From: Onchocerca volvulus
Taxonomy: Eukaryota > Nematoda > Chromadorea > Rhabditida > Onchocercidae
DNA: 64,000 nucleotides
Assembly: GCA_000499405.2 (NCBI GenBank)
Contig: HG738138.1
Coordinates: 1,922,001-1,986,000 of the forward strand
Direction of reading: 5' to 3'
Shown here: piece by piece, positions 1-13,335 of the stretch
Numbering within the stretch: position 1 is the stretch's first letter
Layout of the letters: each line of letters starts with the position of its first letter
Notes under the pieces: model-generated
The model's database searches: none
What the model saw: the letters and a program-made list of their open reading frames with translations, nothing else
What the model was told of the DNA's origin: nothing
Translations under genes and position numbers: made by a program

Positions 1-312
1 TTTTAATAAGCAAATATTAATACATATTCAGATTTAAGAAAAAAAAAAAGCTTATCGTTAATAAAGCTTGAAAATTTGACATGTAAATTTATTTAAAAAT
101 ATTGAAATTTTTAATGGTCAATAAATTAAGCATTACTTGATGTGAAATTTTTTAGCTTATAAAAAGTAAAGAAATTAAATGAAAAGTAAAACAAACGAAA
201 AGAAAATTTTAAATAAGAAGCGATATAATTGTGTCATCATGAAGCAGCATTTTATTAAAATTATTAAATAACAGTTTAACACAGCGATAGCAATGAGCAG
301 AAGTTAGAAGTT
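1..312. other. AT-rich left edge, no gene seen
   Basis: No reading frame or RNA gene is recognised. It lies downstream (minus strand) of the ZM-motif gene. LIM-domain exons of that gene, if present, would be here or to the left; I see no LIM-type Cys/His spacing in this stretch. Confidence 0.5.
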
Positions 313-3300
313 TCATTTTTTTTTAAAGGTCAACTGATAAAGGGATGATAAGACGGAATTGGTTAAAGATACGTAAGGGTAACGTAATTTATGTGAAGAC
401 TGGGAAATGAGAGGTAAGCAGTAACGGAAGCAGGAAGAATGTAACAAATGCAGGACCTGGGACCGGGCAAGACGTGGGTCCGACCTGTTCTTCCACTGAT
501 TATGTTTTTCGAAAGACCTTGATTGCCATTCCGGGGTCATCGACCTCTTTTGAGCAATCAGCGCTTTATCGTTCAACAATGTCTCAATTGTCACCTCTTT
601 CTCGACATTCCCATTGGCCCATTCGGTTCTTCCTGTTGGTGCCGTCTTGCTTTGCATTCGGATCCACGGTTGTTCTGTCTTCACATACGGTACGCTAGCT
701 ACGCCAATATCGGTACGTCTACCAGTGGTACCAGTCGATGCATAATTCGTTACTGTTTGTGATGTAAAACCAGCAAGATCCGTTGACGGTGGCAATGTTT
801 CATGGGACGGTGGCGTAGAGTACGTGTCGCGTGTCCTAAATGTATCGTTTTGCCTGTAAGCAGAGTTATTATCTTTCTTCGCTGATAAACTGAATGTTGT
901 TGGTCTAGCTGCTTCTTCCTGACGAGTAACGGTACGATGTTGGCGAGTAAAACCAACGGTTGGTCCAAATGAGGTACCAAAACTATGATCATGTAGCTCA
1001 TTTCTGGTAAGATGTTGATTGGATCGCGTATCACCAATTAGAATATCAGCAGAAACGTGATCCACGTTAGGTGCTATTTCGATATTCATCTCATCACGTT
1101 TCAGCGAAGCATGATCAAATTTGGGATGCAAACGGCGTTGTTCCGGTCCATGACCATGATATGGTCCATTCATCCCTATTGCACCTTTCCGGAAATCCAT
1201 ACCGCCCATTTCATATCCAGGAATTGTCGTCTTCTGCTCATCATTATTTCTTTGAGTGTCTCCAAAGTAGATATATGATGAATCTTGTGGTATGCGTGAT
1301 TTATCCACGTAATCTAATCCACCAAATTCATATCCTATTTTCGCTGGTACGTTCGATCTGCAGATATATTTGCATCATTCAAACAACTTTTTTTGCTTAT
1401 TTTCAACTTTTGTAAATCGATTTTTGATTATTTTTAATAATTGAACTTTTGAAATTTCTTCAACGTATTATGTAATTAGTTCTGTATGGAGCTGAAGCTT
1501 ATTAATTAATTCCGTGAAATTAATAACATACCTTTCTTCACTTCGATTTTTTGAACGCTGTAAGGTGGAATAATGAGGTGAATAATAAGGTTGTGCAGCA
1601 GAAGGTGTTGCTGAACGAGGTCGTTCACTTCGATTACGTGCTGTATGAGCCCAATATGGTTCCTAAAAAAAATTACAAAAGTAAATTTCCAATTCTTTTT
1701 TTAAAAATTCAAAGAGAATTTAAAAAAAAAAAAAAGAAATAAATTCAGAATAGCTTATGTAACATTCCAAAAATCAAATAAATGAATCATTAGTCTAAAA
1801 ATATATGTAAAATGTAATATCTTAATGATACTGTTGTTTATATTAAAGTTTAAAATTAATTTGTAATAATGTATTATTTCAAAAAAAAAAAAAAAAAGGT
1901 AAAGGAAAGGTGAAATAATTTTGCTAATCTAACCTGTGCAGGTGGAATATGAGGAATTTCCGCTTGAGCTATCATTTCATTGAAATGTTGACCAAATGTA
2001 TCATTTTCACCGGCTCTTATTGCTTTCAATGTTTCCGACATTTCCGGATTGAAATGTCGATCACTAGCACCAAGTGCATGATCCGGTCCTGCACCTATTT
2101 GCTGCTTATACTGTTCTTCTGCTGCTTCACTAAAACATAAATTCAAAAAAAAGAAAAAAGAAAAAAAAAATGATATTTGTTTAAAAACTAGACAATTGTT
2201 GATAACATTTGTGATAAAATTTTGCTTTTTCTTTATCTGCAATATTAGTATCAATTTGTTGTCATGAAAATTTTGAATCTATTCATATAATGGTTTTTTA
2301 TAGCATTATTGGCTTTTTTAAAAAAAAAAAAAACTTTTTTTATTATGACAATTTTATATTACTAGATGCAGGATATGATTTAAGAAATAGAATGGATTCT
2401 GCTTCATTTCAAAATATTATAAATCAAATAATGCTGAATCTGAAGATTTTTAGCTTGTCTAATGCTATTAGATTACAGTTTTTAAATATTTAGGAGTTTT
2501 TTAGTTAATGTTAGTAAATATTCAGTAATTTTGACAAAATTTATGATTCTAAAATGGATAAAATTTAATATTTTAAGGATAAAATAAATTATCCGATGTC
2601 AGGAAAGGAGAAAATATAACTGACTTGGTTTATTATAAATTAGTATTAAACAAAAAAAAAAAAAAAAAAAGTAATGTAAATTCTGGCCAAAATGTTTTCT
2701 ATCATTCTTTCGTTTTGTTTATTTCGTTTTAAAACAAAATTTACTCAGCCAAATAATTGTTAATTTATATTTTTAAAGACTCAAGCAAATAACTGATATT
2801 TTTTTCAATGAAAGATGAAAATAAAACGAAAAAAATTATAGCAGCTGTTTTTTCTTTGAAGACCTCACCCGAATCGTTTACATTTTGTGAAACATCGGAA
2901 AGTTAAGCGAAAAGCAAAATTTGTTTTTAAAACTTAGCAAATCCTTTTCGCTCTTCTTAAATTGCACTTTTCTTCAGCTTTTTTTTTTTTTAAATAACTA
3001 ATTTGATTAAATTTCAGAACAAAATAACAACGAAATATACTAAAATATGTTTGCTTCAAATAAACATACTTACATATCTGAAAATATCTTACATATATTT
3101 AATAGTTTGGCTTGATTTTTTACAAATATTAAATGATAATAGTGTTCGATTGACACCATGAAATGACGATGGTACTATTCAACGGTAATCGTTATCATTA
3201 CAGGTGATAACAGTACTATTTAATAGTATAATCATTGATACTACGAAAAAAATTTTCATGGCATAATATAGATTTATTATCATTCAATAACTTTTCTCTG

Positions 3301-3721
3301 ATTTTGAAATAATTAATTCATCTTAATGATTTGAAATAATTATAATTAATAACCGTTTAAGTAACAACAAGACATGTAATAGTATTCTTTAAAAATAATG
3401 TAGCAATCAACCATCAATGTATGAATTCATCAAAAAAAGTTGTTGGAAGATCAAGACGGAATAAAACTTAGAAGAAGTGGGAATAACAAAGTGAAGAAAA
3501 AGCATTTTAATAGGAATAAAAATTATCCAAGAAATTTTAAATTTCGATTTGTAGTTATAAAAATTTCGGAATAAGATACAAATTACGTGTATCAAATTAT
3601 TTCTAGTACTGATTTCAAAACTAATTATATATTTAAAACCTAATTTTATGCTTATGTGCATAGATCATTGCTGATTGGCTATGACTAATAATTCATATCT
3701 AATTTTTCCAAAATTATATCC

Positions 3722-3753
<32 letters not shown>

Positions 3754-4571
3754 TTGGTAATATAATGAATTTTGAAGCATAATTTTTTATCTGATTCATT
3801 CTTATCTGATAGAGGATAAGTTGTATAAGGCTTATTTTAATACATCAATCTTTGCTCATATTTGCTAGGCTGATGATTCATCACAAAAAACGACAGATTT
3901 AACAGACAACACAAACATATGCAAAAATACTTCGAAATGCTTCCAAAATCATAACATCTAAGAGATTTTCAACTTAGTGCTGAATAAATTTCTTCCTTTC
4001 ACTGTACTATCTCTGATCTTCCTGTATTGTTTTAATTTTGAAATATAGAGTGCTATAAAAATTGTCAGCTCAGTCGTAAACATGTTTACATTTATTTCAT
4101 TAACATTAAAAAAAAAAAAAAAAAAAAACTTTCTTATTCATCATTAGAGGATTATAAGAAATTATTGGCTAAATTCAAATACTTCAAAATTATCTAAGCA
4201 ATCAAGAATATAGCATTCAAACTTATTTTTAATAACTTAAACAAGCTAATGTAATTATTTTATTTCGAGTCTAAATACAAAATTGATAAATCTAAATAAA
4301 AAAACTTAGCTAAACAAAAAATCTATCACATATATATATAGATAAATATAAAAAAATGAAAATAGTAATAAATTATTAATAAAGAAAAGTCAGTGAAAAA
4401 TTTCATATGATTTTTTGTAATTTGTTAATTTATTGATTGAATTACAATTATCCTATGATTGATTACTGATAAATTTAACAGTAATCATAATGAGTGATAA
4501 AAATTTGATAAAAGTGTTACTTACCGTGAATAAATAGGCATTGGTGTATTGTATTGTATATTAGATGGCAT
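313..4571 (-). CDS. alp-1: ALP/Enigma (ZASP)-family protein with N-terminal ZM motif
   Basis: Four exons on the minus strand: 4525-4571, 1934-2129, 1532-1662 and 313-1357, with consistent GT/AG borders and phases. The product is about 472 residues if the last exon is read to its stop. The first exon encodes MPSNIQYNTPMPIYS, and the splice adds R and then EAAEEQYKQQ; this matches the Zasp-like (ZM) motif by which ALP/Enigma proteins bind alpha-actinin at muscle Z-discs or dense bodies. The middle is low-complexity and rich in Ser, Thr, Arg and His. Near residue 400 is TPEWQSRSFEKHNQWKNR; the sequence after it looks non-coding, so a donor near 450-470 (after HNQWKNR) with LIM exons beyond the left edge is possible. 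No PDZ exon was found, so this may be the short ZM-first form or isoform. Family and role are inferred from the motif; the symbol is by analogy with the single C. elegans gene. Confidence 0.72.
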
Positions 4572-7500
4572 AATTTATTCGCTTTTCTGAATTTTCCGAT
4601 AATTGATGAAAAATTCTCGTGAATTTCGAGCAAATAAAGAAATTGGTATTTTCTAAGAGGTCGAAAGCTTGCTGCTACGGTAACACTGATGAGGAATCTT
4701 GATAATGCTACTGCTAACTACTTCTTTTTCTTCTTTAACTGCTGTCGCTGCTGCTGTTGCTGCTGCTATTTGAGCATTCGATTAGGCTGAATTAGTTGGT
4801 TGGTTGGTTGGTTGATTTATGAGGAAGAAGAAGGTTCGTTTAGGTTGGAAGGAAGAATGATGAAGAGGAAAGGGTGGATCGGGGATGATCGGATGGATCA
4901 GTGAATGTGATCGTTTGCTAACCATTCCGTGCCACACCCCCTCCGCTATCACATCATATCATTATATCATATCCGGATCTTGAATGATTACACTTTCAAA
5001 GGAATTCTTTCATCAATTCCGTTCGAAAATTTTTCGATTGATTGATAAAAAATAAATCAATCAGTTACTCATTATTGATCAAAAAAAAAGTAGCGAAAAA
5101 TTGTAAATAATAAAGACAGAAATTTAAATAATAGATTTTTGTACAAAATTTGATATACCAATATTGCTTGAATTTTAAATTGAAATTAGTAATACTATTT
5201 TTATATTTCAATTATTTCGATTACATCAAAAAGAATATAAGGAATTTCAAAGTAATCTAGAAGATATTAGGAGTATTTGAAATTTTTTCTGGTGAAAATT
5301 TCCTCTTCCATTTGAAACGTGTAGCATAAAAATATACGATTAATAATATATTAATGTTTGAAATCTACATTTTTGCTTTTCCTCTTTGTTCTAAAGTGGC
5401 ACAAATTTTCTTAAAGCTTGAAAAAAAATTTTAATTAGATTAGTAAATTTTAAACAAATTTAAAATCTTTCATGACATGTCTCCGTTCTTTCGTTTTTCC
5501 CACACTATTTTATTCAATGCCAAAAAATTAATGAAACGATTAGTTCTGTTGGCAATTATTTGATTGTTTCAGTTTATTCTATCAATGATGTGTGTTCTCG
5601 AAGTGCTTAGTTGGCTATAATTAACGGATTAATTAGATTGATTACATCGAAGTAATAACATTTATGCATTAAACTTTAAAATCTAAATAAGAAAGTTGAT
5701 TCGGTGAGAAGATAAGCAACAATTAAGGAATCTTGTCTTACAAATTAAAAAATTTCCGTGTGCGTATTCTAGGAAGAAATGGAAATTTCATTTTTTAAAT
5801 ATGGTATCATCAAAAAAAGCAGGAACTATTAGGAGAAAAATGCCAGAAGCTACAGGACTAGAAGGAAAAAAAAACCAAGTACTCAGAAACATTAACTTTT
5901 TGAAAAAAAAAAACTTGAATTAAATACTTTCTTGTTTTTATCATTTATAATTTAAAATATTCAAAATTATTGTATTTTCCACAGATTGCTTTTTGTTGTT
6001 CGAGAAATTGATAATGATAATAAGTTGTATCAATACATATTGACTTACCGATGAATAGTTAATTTATAATTTTGCATGATGATTTAAAAATAAAATCAAA
6101 GTTTCTTGTTTACACTGAAATGATTACAGTGCAATGTGCGCACTTCAACAATGCACCAATGTTTTTCAAACTCTAACATTCATCCCCAAATTACAATCGT
6201 TATTGCTTATAAAAGCTTAGATTTTCTTTTTTTTTCTTTAAACTGTTGTTTATTTTTTAATTTAATTTAACAGCCAATACATTGCTGAAGGTGAATCATA
6301 AAGTCTTTTGATGAATAGTTTGCAAATTTTTTCGCAAATTTATCAGTTTGTCCCAAATTTTTAGAAATATCTCACAAGCCATTTCAAAAAAATTATTTGG
6401 TAAATGAAGTTTATTTATGCTTCATCAATTTATCAAAACTCATACTTTTTCCTAAAATATATTAATTTATATATTATTAGTTTCAAAAAGGTTTTAATTG
6501 TTTCAAGTTTTCTATTCTTGACATCCACGAAAATTCCAACAATTGAGCACTTTACTACAAAGTAGAAAAGCTATTCAGTTTGAAGAGACATTCCAAGAGG
6601 TCCCTTTAAAGCAATGTCTGATACGTGAGATCATCCATTTTAAACGTGACAGATACGTTGTTGCTGCATCGATGGAATTTCGAACATTATTAGTGATAAG
6701 TGATAATATCGCTGCTGTTACTCCTGTCTCAAAGATCAAATAAATGTATCAAATCCATCGAATTTTTATTGTAATGCTGTAAATATTACAAAGAAGAAAT
6801 TGATTGTCTATCGATCAAAACTATTCCAGGATGATTCAATTTTAAGCTTACTGGTTTCAATTTTTGTTTTTTAGAAGTTATGATTCAGTGAATTATCTTT
6901 TGAAAATCAATCACTTTATTCTACGTGATTACATTATTTGGTAGTGCATGATGAACGACATAAAGCAACACTTGATCTGTTTCAGTATATTTAATTTTGA
7001 AACTCGTAATTGTTATTGAAATTCAAACATGAGTTAAATAACTTAATGATTGGATAGCTAATAGATGGATAGAATCCCATGTACTTTAGTTATTCAGGTT
7101 TATCTGTTTATCTGTACTATTTATCAATTCATCGCTTTCGTTGTCAATCGAAGACAACTGTTATGCTTGGAATATTTCCGACATACTTCTATTACGTAAG
7201 CATTTTCATTTGCATGTTTTCATATTTGCGAATTTTCTAACTAGATTCACGAACTTCGCAGAAGCATTTATTAAATCTAAGAATCGAACATATGCATTTT
7301 TACTTTCAAATCTTTCCTGAATGTTAAATCTAATTTTCAATAATAGATTTGTATTCGTAACATCGATTCATTATCTCATACAACTTCCTATTACAGTATA
7401 CGTTTTTAGGTTATTAGTAATTAAATTGAATAATGAATCTTGTCATAAATTAAACAGTAAAACCGAATTAAAGATTGTTTTTTATTTTTTTCCAATTATC

Positions 7501-7923
7501 TATTAAATATGTTTTCCTTTCATGATGTAAGCAAATTGATTTGAAGAAAATTATTGATCAGCTTTTTATCGTTAAATAAAATTTTGTCAGATGAACAAAA
7601 TATTGGCAGGAACCGTATCGTTATGAACGATATTCAGAATTTCATCAAATTAATTATCACGAAAAATATCCACAGCGATAATTAACAGACTTTTTTTTTT
7701 TCGTATATCAATATTAGTTAATAATTGATAAAAATTTATTAAAATTAGAATAAGCACTGAATTGGCTATGGGAATAATAAAAGCATTAAAATTATAATTG
7801 ATAACCGGTTGAAATCAACTACGATCAAACCGTATCATAGCACATTCGGAAATTCAATTGAAATGAATAGAATATTTTCGTTTGTTGGCTCTAAAAATAA
7901 TATATTGATCTGGTAAATTGATT
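4572..7923. other. Intergenic region, promoter side of the ZM gene
   Basis: AT-rich DNA with no supported gene. Directly upstream (4,700-4,960) lies a GC-richer stretch with short tetranucleotide runs (TTGG near 4,797-4,815) and CTG/TGC-type triplets near 4,740-4,770, a plausible promoter neighbourhood. Short open frames at 6,543-6,743 and 7,321-7,506 show no family resemblance or splice context. Confidence 0.5.
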
Positions 7924-9797
7924 TTATACAAAACGGAATCGTCCCGTTGTGATGTAAAGTTTTCGTAATGCTTGCGCATCGTTATAAGAATGCGGTATAC
8001 GTGGAGCATGCGGCATATATACACCTCCACCGTACATGAAATGTCGATTGAATGCATGATCCTAAAATTAGAAAAATATTTTAATGATATGATCGACAAG
8101 AAACAAAATTTGCAAATGATTGATTGATTTCTGATAATTTTTTTCCAAACTAAAATAAGTTCTCATTGGATAGCAATATCTTTTGAAGTTATGGGATAGA
8201 AATTTATACAAATTAAACTTGAATTGAAAATCTCCATACTTGTGGATATCGCCAGTCATATGAAGTATAAGCATACTGTTGAGCGAAATCATCTGCTTTA
8301 AGTCTTGCTGATACGTATCTATCCAAATATTTTTGTGATTCAGCAATGTATGATTTCAATGGTTCCATCCTCTATAAACATTAATTTTAAATGATATTTT
8401 CAAGAAAAAAAAAGTACTTGAATAATTTAATAATTAAACAAAGGAACGACTGAATAATCGAAATTTTACATATTTATTATAAATTATTATAATGAACAAA
8501 ATTTTAATATGTAAAAAATTTTTCATACAAACTTCCTTGAAAAATATCCTCTTTGTTTGGAACGTATAGTATGGCACATTTGAACTATATGGCATTGGTT
8601 CAAAAGATGGTCTACGAAGTGGTTTCGCTATAGTCTCATGCGTATCCTGTAATTATTTTAGTATTTAAAGAAAGGTAGAAATTTTCCCTGCAAAAATTTC
8701 TAATAAGAAATCACAGATACATATAAACATATATATAATTTAACCAATGCATATATGTGAATTAATTGATTTACAAAATAAAAATTTTCATTATAAAAGC
8801 TTTGAAAATATTTTTAAAAGTTTAATTTTTTTTCCTAATTAATTTTAATTAGAAGTTAAATACTAAAAAATTAGTAAAACTTACGATCCACCTTGCTTTA
8901 CTGTAGGAATTATTGTACCAATTGTAAATCCTTGGCTGATAAACTCGTGTAGTATCGATAAATCGTTCCGCTTGACGATAATGTTGTGGTAGTGCTAAGG
9001 ATGGTGCAAGCGATGATATAGATGTCGATCGACGAATTGGAAAATCATGTTCTGCTTCCTTAGAATTAATTAAATTTTCAGAATCTTAGATTCAATTAAA
9101 ATTTCCAGAATCTTGTTTTATAAAAATATAATTTTTAAAAATAAAACACTGCTTTAAAATCAATAAAAAATACTGCATCGTACAAATATGCCAATAATAT
9201 GATTTTTAATAGTGTATCTTATAGATAAGCAATATATTACGAAAAAAACGAGAAAAAAAATTCAGAAAGATGATAAGAACCAAAATTTTAATCTTCATTT
9301 GGTAATGAAATAATTTTCATAATTATTCTTATTATTTCTCTTAATTTTTGATGAATTAAAAAGAATTGATTAAAATTAAAATAACATAATTACTTTAATG
9401 TAAGTAAGATTGGTATAAGAAGCTGATCGAGCAATTTGTTTCGGTTTACTCCAAACATTTGACATATAATTTTGAAATGTGGTCTCAGGACGAGCTAAAT
9501 CGATATATCGCCTGAAATTGTATGAGAGAAAAAGTTTAAGCTAAAAAATTTTAACGAATCTGAAGATTTTATTTTCTTTTTTTAAAATAATTACATTATG
9601 ATTAATTTTTTCTTTTACATAAATATCCCAAAAATGCTAAAAAATTTTTTCAGGTTTTTGTTAAAAATAAAATTTCTTTAAAGGTGAAAAACCAACGATG
9701 TCGGATAGTCATTCCACCATTTGGTCGCTGTATCAACGTCGTCAGCGGTTGATTGCGCTCGTGTCATCAATCCAGTACTCAAGACAAGTGGACGCAT
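7924..9797 (-). CDS. Unrecognised Tyr/Arg-rich 258-residue protein
   Basis: Six minus-strand exons fit perfectly in phase: 9697-9797, 9394-9511, 8885-9058, 8533-8646, 8240-8371 and 7924-8061, giving 258 residues from ATG to TAA. The start follows a TTTCAG acceptor by 34 nt. The protein is basic and rich in Tyr, Arg, Pro and Trp. It includes WWNDYPTSRYIDLARPE, QPRIYNWYNNSYSKARWID and MEPLKSYIAESQKYLDRYVS (a short possible helix), and ends in a Gly/His/Pro stretch. No signal peptide or membrane segment is visible. I do not recognise the family. The aromatic/basic composition and the neighbouring muscle gene weakly recall small thick-filament proteins such as flightin or myofilin, which is only a guess. 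The exon 1 donor (GTTGGT) is the weakest border. Confidence 0.72.
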
Positions 9798-9831
9798 CTT
9801 TTTCTTCGTTTTTTACACTAATCCTTTAAAA

Positions 9832-9837
9832 CTGAAA
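9832..9837 (-). promoter_or_regulatory. Probable SL trans-splice acceptor
   Basis: TTTCAG on the minus strand, preceded by AT-rich sequence, lies 34 nt upstream of the ATG of the 258-residue gene with no intervening ATG. This is the usual nematode acceptor for SL1 addition and supports the chosen start. Confidence 0.5.
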
Positions 9838-10704
9838 TTTGAAATATTTCTTCAAACATTTGTTAGTAAATTAGCTTCTGCTTCTGAAAATCTGATAATA
9901 GCACCGGAAATATGCTATATCGATGGAAAAAAAAAAGAATAAATTCGGGAATGATTCAAGGGAAAGAACGTAAAAAAGAGAGAAGGATAAGAATGAAAAA
10001 ATTAGAATGATAGATTGGCTCAGTTTATGTCCATTGGTTTGTTTTTTTATTCAAAGAAATCATATCTTACATCTAAAAGGTAAAAAAATAAATTTGAGGG
10101 AGGAAAGAAAAGAAAGAAGGAATGAATAAACAAACTAAATCTAAACAATAATACATTTTTTCTTCCTTTTTTTTTTGAGAAAAACTAAAAGTCTAATTAA
10201 TCAAATTTTTAATGTTTTTTTCTTCGCTGTAATTTTTATTGCATTTTTTATATTTTTTCCTTACCTATTAATTTAAATTAGTGGTGTAGGCTTCCAAAAA
10301 ATGTTAAACTAAAGATACAAATTAAAGCAATAAAATTCTAGAAAATTAGATATTACTAATTTATCATCTAATTGTTTAATCAAGCATTTTTAATTGTTCG
10401 ATTGACGTTTAGGATACGCATAATATAATAAGCGCAAATAATGTTAAAATTCAAAAGATGAAATGCAACAATAAAAAAATATGGAATATCAGGAAAAAAT
10501 GGTAAGAGAAAAAGAAATTTGAAAGGACAAAAAAAATTAGAAAATTGAGGAAAAAGAAAAAAATTTAGCATTTAAAATTTAAATTATCGAATAGCTTATA
10601 GAATAATGTTCAAAATTCTATCACAAAAAAATTGTAAAAAAAGAAGTAGAAAAAGTAGAAAAAAAGGAGAAAAAAATGAACCAAGAATTAAAAAGTTTCA
10701 CTAA

Positions 10705-10705
<1 letters not shown>

Positions 10706-10779
<74 letters not shown>
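10706..10779. repeat. 74-base poly(A) run
   Basis: Uninterrupted A from 10,706 to 10,779, the longest homopolymer in the window. It may be a retrotransposed tail or slippage; length is unreliable in any assembly. Confidence 0.9.
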
Positions 10780-10791
<12 letters not shown>

Positions 10792-11164
10792 GTTAAGAAA
10801 ACGATTTGTGCTAATTGCTAATACTATTGTATTATTACTTGTTTATTTTGTTTAAAAATTGTGGAAAATTTAAAAGTTTAACAAAAAAGTTAAAGTTATT
10901 TGATATAATTGAAATTTAAGAAAAGATTACGATTATTTGGTGTATTTAAGAGCGGATTATTGATGCATTCATGGATTAAGAATGGATATTTAATCAGAAT
11001 TAAAATAAGTAGAAAGAATTACAATTTCTAACTTATCCATTACTTGTTTTTTCTTTGTAAAAAATACTAAGCACAAGTTCACAAAAATAGCAACAAAGCA
11101 ATAGATGCAGGAAATGTAGTAGAAAATAAAGCAGTCTATTTTGCTAAATGATTCACTGCAAATG

Positions 11165-11236
11165 CAATCATCATCATTGTTATCGTCATCATTATTGTTA
11201 TCATCATCATTATCATCATCATCATCATCATCATTC
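11165..11236. repeat. (TCA)n imperfect trinucleotide microsatellite
   Basis: About 24 imperfect TCA/TTA/TCG units. On the minus strand it would encode poly-Asp/Asn, but the frame has no splice or family support, so it is called a microsatellite. Confidence 0.85.
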
Positions 11237-13119
11237 ATTGAAATTATCTGCTTGGTTAAGTTAGTTAAATTTTTCTAACAACAGCTGCTGGATATATTTG
11301 ATTACACACAAACACAACTAACTAACTTACACATTCCAGCTAATTAGTTTTTATTCTTGAAAATTTTTTCTTTTTCCTTTTTTTCTCTCCCCTTTTTCCC
11401 TCTCTCTCTCTCTCTCTCCCTTTCTATTTTTCTAATTGAACATATATTATACAATTCTTCTTTATCAATTTTAGACAGGTTTAGAAAAAAAAACTTTATT
11501 AATAGTGCTAGCTGGTTTCTTTTTTTTTTTTTTTCTTTGATGTCGGTAAAATCATCAAAGAATAGATTTGCTATTTTGTTTTATATCCGACTAATTAGCA
11601 ATTAGTTGAAATTTTCAAAATAATGCTAACTGAAGGTTAATAAACTCGAAAGAATATGGAATTAAAAATTGTTAACTTATTTGACAAGAAGGAAAAAAAA
11701 TTGATAAAGAATGACAAAGCTTTTATCATCAAATTTCATTGAAAAAGCTTTTATCATTAAATTTTATTGAAATATTTGTTAATTATAGTAATTTAGCATT
11801 TATGAAAATTGGTGACTTTTTTTTTTCGATACTATTAACTTTATACTTAATTTTAATGATGATAGTAAAAAAAAATTATCAGTTATATTCATAAGTATAT
11901 ATATATATATATATAAGTTGTAGTAAAAAGATGAGATAAATTAGTAAGTTGGTCATTCGGTATGTCTTTTTTTTTTCTTTCTTTCTATAAAGTGTAAAGT
12001 GAAATTTAAAATTCTGAAAGATTGTAAAGAAATGAAATCTTACACAACAGTTAAATATAATTAATTTTTTATTCAATATTCAGAATAATAGTTTTGATAC
12101 GAATATTAAAATAATTTAAATCTATGATTTTAAATTTAAAAAAAAAAAATCCTAACTTTGGAATTGAGATATTTAATTGCAATGTTTCGTTTCGTTTTTT
12201 TCTTTTTTTGAAAATTTGCTGAAATAAAATTGCAAATTCTCACAATTCAAAAAAAAAAAAAACCTTCATAAAAAAATGATGACATTTAAAAAGGATGACT
12301 ATTGAATCAATGCTCCAGGTGTCCAAATGTTTATCATATGATATTGTTGCATGAAGTGTGGAGAATGATTATTGAATAATTAAACAATCGTAAATAACTA
12401 TTATGAAGTAGCATTAAATTATTAACATTTTCTTCAGCTCTTATTATAATTATTGATCGTATGGCGCAAGAAATGATGCAACGAACTTTATGACCAATAT
12501 TAATCTGTATCATTTATATTTTATCATCTTTCATTTAAGTCAATTTTATTCGTTTCTTTTTTTTTTTCAAGAATACATACTTTTTTCAAATTAGAAATAT
12601 TTTTTTGAGAGAGAAAGGAAAAGAGAGGGAAATTCACAGTTAATGTTTTCAATAGTCACTTTGTTCAATTCTTAGACTACTGTTTTTGAAAAGATGAAAA
12701 AAAAAAAACCAACAGTTATCTTTTGTGTTTGTTTATTTTCTGTCTGTTAAATTTCATTAAAACAGTTTAAAAATTTAAAAAAAAAAAAAAAAGGAAATTT
12801 TCATAAAATTTTTACTAGCATCATTAAAAGGAAATTTTTTGAACTGATCAAAAACTGACACTGTCACCAGATGAAATCAAATGAAAAGTAAGACGTTATC
12901 GATGGATGATTGCAGTTCCTTTATATTCACACTGTAGCAATTTTAATGATCGTATGCAATGAAGCCATACAATCAAAAAAAAAAAAAGTTTATCGATCGA
13001 TCAAAATAACAAATAGAGTAACAAACATGCAAACAAATGAATTCAGAGCTAAAATAATCAAAAAGAAATGGTTTATCTTGTTAAATTTGACTGAATGGGA
13101 AGCAAAAATTGTGTTATCT

Positions 13120-13335
13120 ACATAAATAAAAATGTAAATGTTCGTTGTTCATTTTTACCCAACGTTTCAAGTTCTTCACCGATTGATATGAAATTTTGAA
13201 ACAACAATGCATTCGAATAGGTGCATTTTCTATATAGATTCGAATGCAACGTTGTATCAAAATTTCAAACCAATAGTAAAAACTTTCGGAGTTTTAAGAT
13301 TTTGAACAAATGAACATTTACATTTTTATTTATAT
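13120..13335. mobile_element. Foldback MITE-like element
   Basis: Near-perfect terminal inverted repeats: ATAAATAAAAATGTAAATG begins the left end at 13,122 and its complement closes the right end at 13,333. Inner arms also pair: GAAACAACAATGCATTCGAA near 13,200 pairs with TTCGAATGCAACGTTGTATC near 13,240. The whole 0.2 kb unit folds on itself and has no coding capacity, as expected for a non-autonomous DNA transposon. The target duplication is unclear. Confidence 0.75.

Larger units (their letters stand above)
9838..13119. other. AT-rich intergenic desert with simple repeats
   Basis: No gene is supported. It contains a 74-base A run, a (TCA)n block, a CT-rich run near 11,400-11,418 and a TA run near 11,899-11,914. 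Open frames here are translations of these repeats. Confidence 0.55.

Noticed and set aside
10990..11238. Asp/Asn-rich protein on the minus strand
   Set aside because: It is the translation of a TCA microsatellite; no splice context or conserved part.
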